Shown here one piece after another: positions 10,201 to 22,200 of a stretch of DNA of 64,000 nt; positions within the stretch are counted from its first letter, which is position 1; the number at the start of each line of letters is the position of its first letter. Source of the stretch: Eupeodes corollae (lineage: Eukaryota; Arthropoda; Insecta; Diptera; Syrphidae); NCBI RefSeq assembly GCF_945859685.1, contig NC_079149.1, forward strand, positions 70,512,991 to 70,576,990. Reading direction: 5' to 3'. The notes under the pieces are model-generated. The model was not told the origin of the DNA. It searched no databases and saw only the letters and a program-made list of their open reading frames with translations. The translations under genes were made by a program, and so were the position numbers.

Positions 10201-13200
10201 TCGACTTGTGTTTGGGATCATTGTCGTGTTGGAACGTCCATTTCCAAATGGGCATTAGGCAGCATGGTGTTACAAAAGATGTCTACAGGCTTCAGACTTC
10301 ATTATGCCCTCCACTTGTCGAATTGGCCTGATTCCTTGGCCAAAGAAACAGCCTAAGACCAAAATTGAACCACCCCTTTGTTTGACCGTCCCTTTATTGT
10401 GTTTTGGATTTAGCCTCTTACCTCTTGGCCTTCTGACATTTTGTTTTCCACCCGATCAGTGCATATTGAACTTTGATTCGTCAGTAAATAAGACCGTTTC
10501 CCATTTTTGGGGACTCCAATTGAGATGTGTTTTTGGAAAAGCCAAACGAGCTTTCACATTTTTTTTTAATTAGATGGCTCTTTTGCTATTTAAATACAAC
10601 ATAATAGTTGATGGGTCAATGGGTAACCTAAGTTCAATTTTTGCTTCCCTGGATGATTCCGTGTGGTGCTTCGCGGTCTTCTTACTCTATGATGGCACTA
10701 ACACAACTTTCCACTTCTGATGATTCTACGAGTAGTTGATTTTTGAATGGAATATTTCTTTGAAATTTCTTTTTGTGATGCTCTTTTTTTCAAAGAACTT
10801 AAATTTTTGAAAAGAATTTTTTTTTTAAAAAACCGTTTCATCGATCAAAGTCCTGGCTAAAACTTACTACACAAATCATGCTACACGTATAAAAATACCA
10901 TCCTCAAAATAAATCAGATTCACCGTTATCAACATGAGACGAAAAGAGAATTGGCCACTAGTTGCAAATGTTTTGCACCGCTGAAATCAGTATTGTTTTT
11001 GTAAAAGTAGTGCATTTATGGAATTCGCCTGTGGACCAGTGTTTAAGGATTATGAACATTAAGGTGACACATAAAAAAGTCTAGAGCAATACAAATAATT
11101 TTATTGGAACAACTTTAGTATACACGAATGTTATATGTTTTGATTGCCGGTGATAGTTGCAAAAGTTTAGCACTAAGGCAGTCCATCTTAATCAAGGGCG
11201 GATCCAGACTTTTAATCAGGGGGGTCACACACTTAGCACATAGACAAGTTTTTACTCACTGCTTAAAAGTGTTCTTTAAAGTTCTGTAAAGGTGGCTGAC
11301 AAAATTTAAATAATATAATGTGCATCTTAACCTTAAATTTACACATTTCAAGGGCACTGCTGCCTAGCAAGGTATGGTCTAACTTTTTTAGTTTGGACGA
11401 TTCCCTATATATAAAAGCATTCCACGATTCCAAAAGTTTTCTTAATATGCCATATTTAAGAGCTGAAACACAATAGTTTAGAGGGTGCATTTTACGCAGA
11501 AATGTAAGAAATTGTTTGAGATAATCTGATATGAAGAATTTTTGGGCTTTTTTTAAGTAGTATTTTCGAATTCATTTTTTATTATTAATATCGCTATCAG
11601 TCTGCTTCTAAATTTGTAAGCATCTAAAGCAAATTCACTTAAAAAAAGATTTATTAACTTCCCATAGGAAGTTATTGTAATGGGTCCGATTTGTCAAATT
11701 GAAAATTTTGACATTTCTCGACGTTTCAAGGTCCCTAGAGTCGAAATAAAAGATTTTTCGAAAGATGTCTGTGCGTGCGTGTGTACGTACGTTCGTACGT
11801 CCGTACGTCCGTACGTCCGTACGTCCGTACGTTCGCGACGTTTTTTTCGTCGTCCATAGCTCAAGAACCAGAAGAGATATCGACTTCAAATAAATTTTGT
11901 TATACAGATAATAAGGTAGAAAGATGCAGAAAGGGCTTTCAAGAAAATTGCGTGGGTGGTTTTTTTACCATAGCAGTTTAAAAAAAAGGTGAAAATTTTG
12001 GTTAACCCTAAATATCTTACGTACCAAAAACACTAGAGACTTGAATTTAATTTTATATAATAAACTGCAACGTGATCTTAAAGAAATATATTTTTTGAAA
12101 AAAATATATCTAACGGTTTTTTTTCTAAATCAAAAAAACTGAAAAAAAAAATGTGTCCCCTCCTAAATTTAACGACTAACATATGATTTCATCTCCAAAA
12201 CAATTTTGAGCAACGGAGAATAATGTTTTTGAAATCTGATAAAATTTTGAGAAAAATCGAATTGACAGTTTTTTTTATAAAAAATAAAAATCTAAAAAAA
12301 ACATTACTCAAAGTTCGTAAAAATTAAATATCAATTCAAATATCTCTTCAAAAACTTAAAATTTAGGCTTCAAACTTATTTTATCTTATAAGAAATATTG
12401 TTTTCAACATTCAGTACAATTTTGAAGAAAATCGAAGTGACAGTTTTTTTTACAAAAAATTAAAACCTAAAAAAAAATTAATAAAAGTTGGTAAAAATTG
12501 ATTTTCGACTCAAATATCTTTTCAAAACTTTGAGATTTTGGCTTTAATTTACTTTTATCTTTCAAAAAATATTGTTGTCAACATTCTGTAAAATTTTGAA
12601 CAAAATCGAATTGACAGTTTTCTTATAAAAAATTAAAAACCGAACAAAAATTAACAAAAGTTGGTAAAAATTGAATATGGATTCAAATATCTTTTCAAAA
12701 GCTTGAAAGTTAGACTTCAAACTTATTTTATCTTATAAAAAATATTGTTTTAAGCATTCTGAAAGATGTTGAGAAAAATCGAATTGACAGTTTTTTTACA
12801 AAAAATAAAAACCTTAAAAAAAAATTTATAAAGGTTCCTAAAAATTGATTTTCGACTCAAATATCTTTTCAAAAATTGTAGATATTGGCTTTTAACTACT
12901 TTTATCTTTAAAAAAATATTGTTGTTAACAGTTAGTAAAATTTTTAAAAAAATCGAATTGATAGTTTTTGTACAAAAAATTAAATACCTGAAAAAATTTA
13001 ACAAACGTTGGTAAAAATTGATTTTCGACTCAAATATCTTTTCAAAACTATAAAATATTGGCTTCAAACTAATTTTATTTTATAGAAAATATTGTTTTCA
13101 ACATTGGATAGAATTTTGAAGAAAATCGAATTGACGGTTTTCTTACAAAAAATAAAACTCTAAAAAAAACAAAACTAAAACTTGGTAAAAATTTACTTTC

Positions 13201-16200
13201 GACTCAAATAGCTTTTCAAAAATTAAAAATATTGGCTTCAAACTTATTTTATTCCACAGAAAATATTGTTTTCGATATTCAGTGATTTTTATATAAAAAT
13301 CCAACGGTCCGTTTTTCATAAAAAATAAAATCTATAAAAAATAGTACGCAAATTTGGTAAAATTGATACTAGTACATATAGACAAACTTTTAAGCAAGAC
13401 AAATCGACAGACGGGATGGGAAGTTATCAGTGTGGGTCGCATCCCAGCCTCTTTTTTATTTTTTAATATCCTAAAAGTATTGAAAGAAATAAAATGAACC
13501 AATGGGTCGCTAGAACTTGCGTCTTCAAAAAAGTCTGTTAAAAAATATTTGTTATATTTTATGATTTAAAAATCTATCTGCAAAATTAATTTATCTTATT
13601 TTATTTTTAATATTATAATGTCATTTTATTTCTCAAGAAAACCTAGATTGAATTAAAATATAAAATTTTTAAATTTTGTCTTACAAATATTTTCGGTATG
13701 CAGTTGTTTAGTGCTTATAAATATACATTTGATATGGTGACCCCTTTCTGAGATATCGATTTTTGTAACCAAAAACAAATATATTTTTAAAAATCAAAAA
13801 AAATCAGAGAACCAACGTTTTTCGACTTTTTTACCATCGCAATTTCATTGTCATTTATTAAAATCTCGGGTTCGAAACTTTGTAAGAATTTCAAATTTTT
13901 TAGACGTAATTGAATACAAGTTTCAGGAATTGAAAGGCAACTTAATATCAATTTGACGATCTCTAGTTCAACTTTTCTTTTTAAGAACCTAAATACAGGG
14001 TCCGGCAAAAAAACTTCCGTTTTCTTAGACGTTTATATTTAAAGCGTTTATTTACTAAGTAATTATTTTATTTAATGTAAAATGGCATAGTATTAAATTC
14101 AAAAAATTCAATAAAATTATTCTTTTAAATTGTTTGTTTATTTATCATTGCCTTATAGGGTCCATCCTTTTGCGGACCCTGTATGTGCTCTTTTTTTAGA
14201 AACAATCTTGAACCCTACGACCCCCCCCTCTCTGGATCCTTCATTAATCTTAATTTGTACCGATGCATGGCAAGAAGAGATCCACTTTTATAAACCTAGT
14301 GATTTTTCTTTCCTCACTTATAGTGGTTTTATTATTTAAGAACGTTTCTAACTTTAACTTGAAAAAATCTAAGAATAAAGATTGAAGTTTTTGATAGTCA
14401 CATTCTCACATAAAGTTCATCTGTTATATTTATCCCTATGAGTAAAATAAAATTTTAATTCAATTGAAATAAATTTAAAATAACTAAACACATAATATTA
14501 AAATATTCAAATTAAATTAGAGGAAAAAAAATAATAAAATAAACTAAATATAAAATATAAATCAATTTTATGACTTAATAATTCCTCCACTTGCATTATG
14601 ATAAATGACTCGATTTCGATTAAAAGTAGCATTAAAAGCTTAATGTTGTGTTTTAAACATTTTTATATTCAAAACGTGGATTTTAGTTTTTTTTTTTTGT
14701 TTCTGAAGTATTTTAATGTAAAATAAAAAAGAAATAGATTTCATCAAATTTCGATTTGTCAATTAAGGATAAGCCGGAAGAGTTTATTTTGGGAAACAAG
14801 TTATACATAGGTCTTAACAAAATTAAAACATTTATCGTATCCAATATGTGTACCAATCTTTGGAGCTTATTTTTAAATATATGTTCGTGCCTTCGATTTG
14901 ATTTGAACTCAGATCCCCAGTTGTTAATCAAATATATAGCTACATACAATGCGCGTTATCAGATAAAAACATCTCCTTGCGTAAATGAGTCTAGCTAAAC
15001 TAAAAGAGCTACAATTTTCATATAATTATTCCTTATGGACGATTCAATTTTTCAGTAAAATAAGTGTTTTCTTTTTTAATGTTGTTTTTTTTTCTGAAAT
15101 AGCTTAAAAAAACTATTTTAATAAGGATAGCAGCACAAGCACATATTATTTTGAACTTAAACATTAAGGAATTCAAATTTTGTTTTCATTAAACTTAATA
15201 ATATGTTGATCCTCCCTTTTTGGTGCCGAAAAGTAAATGCAAGTACACTTTTGTGAAGTGTAATAAAGCCATCTTTCAGCAGTTGGTCTTATTACAATTA
15301 AGCAAATTGAAATAATGCCAAATTGGTTTTATTTCACTTTTAGCAGTATGGTTTGCCATAAATGCAATTAAACTTTACATCCCCTTAACCTCGCACCTAA
15401 AAAAATTGGCCTTATTTCTCTTTTGTAGGCCAATAAGGCCAATTTTTTAAAGTTGATCTTATTTCATTTGGTCTTTTTTGACGGCACCTCCTTTGTTGGC
15501 ATTGACTTCATAGATTGGATTTGGAAATAAATCGTACAGCTTTCCAATGTTGTTCAAAGAAATGGCTGAACAGGTACTTTTAATGCCTTCAATTTATTCT
15601 TTATTTGGAAATTGTTTTTCAGATTCACAAACCAGTGCAATAAAGTTATGTTTTGGCCTTAGATCAATTAATTTATCACCCGGCAGTGTGGATTAGAAGT
15701 TTATTATGTTGATAATGCCGTGTCAACTAATTTTCGAGCACGTTTTTGTGAAAAATGCCGATAGATATCACTTGTAGACTTTTACCGATCTTTTTGGCTA
15801 TGTCATATAGCCTAAGTAATAAGCTCCAAGTCTCGGTTTATCTTCAACAGTTAGGGATTTACCTTCACCCATTGTATTTGGAATAGATAGCACGAGTAGC
15901 AAATAAAGTGAATAACTGCATCGCACGAACTTGCTCATGCATCCAAAGAGTCTGTTTAAAAGAATTTCATGTGTTTTATGATTTAAAAATGTAGCCGCAA
16001 AAAAAATGTTCCTATCGTTCCAATTTTCAATTTTTGATAAAAAATTTGGTATGAAACAAAAACACGTAAAACGAATCGGCTTAAAGTCTTACATTCCAAA
16101 TTTTGAGTAAATCAACCCAATGGTCTGGGCTGTAGGGGCCAGGACGAACGGACGGATGGAATGAGGGGAAGGGGCACTTTTTTCGCCTTCTCTATCATGT

Positions 16201-19200
16201 AACGTTTGGCTAAGATCTCGAATTCGAAATTTTGTACGAATGCAAAACTTTCCCAATAGACCCGAGGATGAAAAAAAGCACAACCTTCAATCGAAATTTT
16301 TCAAAACAGCAAACGGTATAAAACGCGATTATTCCTTTTCATAATTATGTTTTTTGTCAGTGAGAGTGAATACAAGGTAAAGATAAGATAAAACAAAAAG
16401 AAGCATTTTATAGGGGGTGTGCTTACATGATGACGCGCAGTGTATACGCGAGCTTTAAACTATGAAGTTTTTTTCTCTTCACCGCGACGGCCGCTCCACC
16501 ATAGGTATTATATGAAGTCATATACGGAAGATGTATGCATAAACATTATACAATTTTAATTAAAAACATGTTTACTGCCCCTGATTTGGACTACCTAAGT
16601 TTTTAAAAATAAAAAAAAATGTGTCAGCCTGAATTTCAGTGCCTGTCTGAATGTTGGTTTAAATAAGACTAGAAATAGGTACGGTTTAGCTGATTCACAA
16701 CGCCTTTGTTGTTGTTATATTAAATAACACCTTGCTTGTACATGTGTATATACAAATTTCTCGACTTCCGCTTTTCTATACTGTAATATGCAAACTTCGC
16801 TTAACTAAGGAAAGGGAAAATAAATTAAGAAAGAAAACAACATCTTGGCCAGATGTACCATCGCATAGCCCAACGTTAGCTATCATCATGATGTGTTGTT
16901 TATACGTCGCCGTCCGAGAGATTGTTTATTGTGTTACTACTGATTTCGAGAAGTTGTCGGCCAAGTTAATGGTGACGCGAAGCGACGATACTACGGTAGG
17001 CAGTGAAAAAGGTGTACATCAAAGAATAAGTTCGTTCAACTAGGAAGGCATTGAAAAAATAAATGTGTGGTACGCGTGTAGGTATGTTGTGTCTGCTTGA
17101 AAGAAATATAATAAAATCTCTATTCGTTCTTGTTAGGTATTTTGTATCTTGTACATACTACCTAGTAGCAAAGATACAAACATTGTTCACGTCTTCACGA
17201 GTTTCAAAGTGAAGATGGCACATGATACCTATAATGTGCTAAGGGCGAGAGAAAATTAATAAATGAAATATTTTCTTGTCCTTAGTTTATAAATTGTGGC
17301 TATATCGAAGGGTTAGGCAGTATTTCTTAAACTAATTGCAAAATGTTAATAATATAAAAAATAACTAAAAATAGGTTTTCTAAGTAATACCAATCTGACA
17401 AAATCGTTCTTAATTTAAATTGGTTCTCATTCTACCTTCGAAACAAATGCCAGAATGTGCGAATCAAAGGTTCAGTGCTCGGCCCTATACTTTTTATTAT
17501 TTATATAAATTCACGCAAGCTGTGATCATTCTAGTTGTACCGTTTCTTGCATGCCACTTGAATGTGTAACAGGATTTAAAAACCTTGGCATAATACTAGA
17601 CTCAAAACTGAACTGGAAGTCACACATCATGAGTGTTAAAAATAACATGTACATATATTATTTTGAACAACATTTTTCTCTTGCGAAAAATAGTACCACC
17701 AAACCTACTTACATCTATCTATTATGCATTAGCTAAATCTCGCTTAGAATATGGTATTTCCTGCTGGGGAAGTGCATTTGTCAGCCAGCAATCTACAGCC
17801 TTTTATCACAGCCCAAAAGATCATTAGAATAATGCTTCACAAACCTAGATGAAAACCCTCATTTCCGTTGTTTAAATCGCTCAATATACTCGTATTACCA
17901 CTTCGGCATCTTTATTTTTATAAAGTATTGGGACTGTTCTATCTGCGGGGTGGTCACAATACATTAAGAAGAAATGCCATAAATCGCTCGTTGAGTTCGC
18001 CAGCGTCTACTGTGACTTTCCAAAGAACTAGAACGCAGCATCTTAGACGCTTCTGTACTTTTAAAGCTCCATTTATATATAATAAACTTCCAGCAGCCAA
18101 TGCCACAGGTTCTTAAAAAATCGTAGAATTTGGCTCTTTTCTAAATCAGATGTGGAAGACTTAATGCGTGTAGTAGCTTGACCTTATACCACGACAACCT
18201 AAACCATAAAAAATATAGTTTTACTTGCTTTACTTAAATTAATTGCCATCCATAATTTTAAATTCATATCTCATTATAAATTCATATTCTCTCTCACCTA
18301 TTCCTTGTCCAATCCTAAAATCTTCATCTGATGCAAATATATCTCTCCTTTTTTGTAGTGGTCTCTTACTCTCTTACAGCAGTAACTTTGACCCGGTTTT
18401 TAATCTAAATCAAAAGTATATCTAATGAAAACGCACTTTACACTGGTATCCGTACCACACAGTGCATGATACCATTTCATTTTATAATTCAATGTCAAAC
18501 ACTGTTTTGTCTTCTATAGTTTTCATGATTATAATTTAATGAGTAATTATTTTTATAATACATTATGTATAATTAAATACCGTTAAGCTTTTAATAACGA
18601 ATTTATTTATACTTTATGTACAAAATATAACTAAATACTTAATGTTAACTTTACGGTATTAATCATTTTAAATAAACATTATTTTGCTAAGACAATCATT
18701 TTAAACATATGAAATGGAAATAAATCTAAATCTGAATCTAAAATGATATTTTAACGTTGTTGACAATACGTATTGGAGAGCCAATCTTCTACGACCAACA
18801 ACTATTGTAAGAACTTTTTGATGATCAAATGAAAGTGTATAATGGGGAGAATTTTGGAAGAATAGGTTTCTCAAGAAAACACAAAGAAACTTCAAACAAT
18901 TGTTGTTCCATTTTCAAATCCGCTGACCAGGATGGTATCACCGCTATTGTCCTGAAGTAGTGTTTTTCAACGCTGACAAAACCATTGTGTATAAGCTTTT
19001 CCATATGCCCAACGCTATAGGTCTTTCTTCAAATGGATGGAAAACAGCATTTGTCCATTCTGTCCCTAAAAAAGGCTTATCCTCCTCTAACTACTGTCCA
19101 ATTACACTTGCATACTTACCTTCATTCCAAAGTCATAGTCTCGGTGACTAATTGTACCTCAAAGCAAAATATATTGAAAAACTATAATGGCGACAGTATG

Positions 19201-22200
19201 GCTTTCGCAGCAATAGGTCCACTGTTGGTGATCTGATGGTTTATATTACCGAATAGTGGAAGTGATAATGATATAATTTGGCAACAAGCTCTCCCATCGA
19301 AAATGCTTGCAATTGGTATGGATCGGTAATTATCTTTCGGAACAAATTTAAGAAACACAAAATTAACGCTGGTGTATCTGTTTTATTTTCGATAATCTTC
19401 CTTTTTTTTTATAAATGATCTTTTATTTCAAACTTTTAATCCCCGTAATTGTTACGCTGACCGGACCGCAGTAAGATCAGCTTTTCATCATCGTCATTAG
19501 ATTTTCATCCTTGTCATTCGGAAGCGGACTACCAACGGCAACCTACGATAAGCTCCTTAAATTCTGATCTTGACAGCATTGTACAACAGGGAATACAAAC
19601 CTTGTAGAATTGAATGCATCAAAAACTCAATGCTGTCTACTGTCGCAAAAGCGTAAACCTCCCCTAATGTTACTATCTATTCTTGCATAAAGGAGACTGA
19701 ATAGCTTTTAATTCTAAGTATAAGCAACACTTTATTATGTAAGGTAGCTTAAAATGTGCTGTAAAAACGCATTAGGTGCAAAGCAGCCCAGATAAATGAT
19801 ATAAAACAAAATTAAAAGGAAAGTTTTCTAAGTGATTTTAATAGGAAAAAAAAGTTTTAAATGTCAGCTAAAAATCTTGTCTTACCTTATTGTTTCTTAC
19901 AATTCTAATTCTACATAAAATCCTAAATCAATTGAGGATTATTTTAATTACTGTAGCTGAAAGCTGAATTACTTAAAGTTTAAAAACCTGATTGTTTCAT
20001 GACTCGACTTAAAAAGAATAATAACCACTTGAAATTGGAAAAATGTAGACAAAAATTTAAATTTTTCTCCTCTCCACCTTTTCTCTATTTAAAATAACAT
20101 TTAAAGCACTTGCATAGTGTTTACAAAAGTTATTTCGTTTAGCTTCCATGTCATATTCAAAACACAATTTTCCACTATCATTACACTCATAACATTTATT
20201 TGCTTTAAAAAATCTAATTGGCTTTTCTTATGGCGTAACATTTTTTTAGCAGGAAGACGCAAACTGGACTCCTCTTCATGAAGCGGCTGCTACTGGAGAT
20301 GATAAAAGACTTCAAGCACTTCTTATAGCAAATACCGATCGCACCGCCAAGGATTCAAAACACGGAAACACTCCGCTCCACGAGGCTGCATGGCGTGGCT
20401 TTAGTAGATGTGTTAATATTCTTTGCACTCCACCTAATCCCAAGAAAGATCAAAAAGATAAAAAGCTCAAGGGAGTCCTTCAAGAAACTTTGGGTGCTCT
20501 GCATAGTGCTTTGTTAGGTATTAAAAATGATGGAGGTTTTTCGGCACTGCATTTAGCTGCTCAAAATGGTCATAATCAAAGCTGTAGAGAAATCTTGTTG
20601 GCTGGAGGTGATCCTGATATCCAAAATAATGTAAGTATTGATAAGACCCTTGTAATATTTTAACACACTTTTTTCAATTTTTTTTTTCAGTACGGAGATA
20701 CCGCTCTGCACACAGCTTGTCGTTATGGTCATGCTGGGGCAACACGTATTCTCCTATCTGCCAATTGCGATTCCAACAAAGCGAATCTTAACGGCGATAC
20801 TCCGCTTCACATCGCATGTGCAATGGGTCGACGAAAGCTGACTAGAATCCTGTTAGAAGCTGGCAGTAACCCTGCTTTACAGAATTCCCAGGAAGAAACA
20901 CCTCGTGATATTTCAACCCGAAAAAACTACAATGAGATTCTTAACATTCTCGATAATCCTAGAAGACCTCGCAGGGAAAAAGAAAAATCCAGTGGAGGTG
21001 GTGGAGATAAAAATTCAAGCCACAGGAAGAGGCAATCCAAAGGTGATCATGTGGATGGTGCAGCAAATCCTGTTAGTTGGTCCCCATATGGCTGTCATTA
21101 TTTTCCCGATCCCAGTTCATTCCCTTCACCCAAACTTGACACGTTACCAAAGGAACCTTTAAAAAAAGGCGAACAATACTTTCTCGACTTGGCTGGCAAC
21201 ATTTGTAAGGGTCCAGTTGGTATTGGAAATACTTGCTACTGCGGACCATTCTTTAGACACATCGAAGATAAGATCAATAAAAATCGTAAAAGTCTGCGGA
21301 AGTATGTCTTCAAGGCAACTGAGAGGCTAGATAGTAAAGTTCAAGCTTTAGCTATTCGGACTGACGACCAAATTGAGCAATTGACGCGATCTATGATTGC
21401 TGACCGCATCCGTTGTGAAAGTAGACGCCTGCATTTAGAACACTGGTTGAAGCGTGGTGAACCTTGTCGGGTTACAACAGCTGGTCATCAGTCCCGACCA
21501 CGAAAAAAGAGTAATACTCTAAGTAGATGCAAAAGCCTTGAACTTCTTGATGACGAAAGCATTCATGGCAGTAAAATGCAAAATTCAAAGAGCTTCGATG
21601 TGTTGGAAGAAGCCCAGGTTACGGTACATCGTGAGGCCGAAGTAAGTGATGATGGTCATATATCTGTGACAAGTCTAGGTCGAACAGATAGAGATGAAGA
21701 AAGGTGGGGCCGCTTAGAAACTGATTATTTTAATGTCTCCGAACGGTTAGAAGAGCTTCTTGCTAAAACCAATGAAATTTTGGAAATGGAAAAGGAAGCA
21801 AGTAAAAAAAGAAAAGAGGGGCTTCTTATCTTTTCTGAGCCGACCGTCAAAAGAAGAGAACGGAGAGCTCAAAATGTTTTGTCTATGGGAAACGATATTA
21901 TTGAACAGCTGCAGCAAGTTTCGCTTGAAAACCAACCAGAAGAGGATCTTAACCAAATTACTGTTTTGCCCTTAGAAGAAGACGATTCAAAGCCAGAACA
22001 ATCCGCTTCGGGTTTTAGTGGAAAAACAAGCGACTATGCATCATACCTTTCTACAATGCAGGCACAACAATCCAGTAGTTTTCCACTCAACGACAAATAT
22101 CAGCCCTTTTCGCAAATCCACAGCAACGAAAATATGCTTCATGATGTCATAACAGCCATTCGAAAGGATCATCAAATGGTTAAGGAACTAATTGAATCGG

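Larger units (their letters stand above)
11193..14246 (+). mobile_element. hAT-like non-autonomous element, copy 1, with nested insertions
   Basis: The element is flanked by an exact 8-bp direct repeat, ATCTTAAT, at 11185-11192 and 14247-14254. Its left end is CAAGGGCGGATCCA and its right end is a decayed inverted version (TGGATCCTTCATTA). Both ends are followed inward by G or C runs. An 8-bp duplication is the hallmark of hAT insertion. Its interior matches the copy at 45797-47875, for example the GGGTCGCTAGAACTTG block at 13503. The element is split by element B (11657-13459) and also carries a mariner-type MITE (13996-14181). No transposase is visible. Confidence 0.85.

Noticed and set aside
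10069..10573. Two + strand frames of about 90 codons
   Set aside because: They lie antisense to the Tc1-like transposase relic, which explains the sequence better.
12140..13385. Regularly spaced repeats resembling an array such as CRISPR
   Set aside because: Units are contiguous with diverged sequence and no unique spacers, and the DNA is eukaryotic.
20823..20825. Start codon of the ANKRD6-like protein at 20823
   Set aside because: Codons 5' to it in the same exon and the previous exon encode further ankyrin repeats in frame, so this Met is internal.
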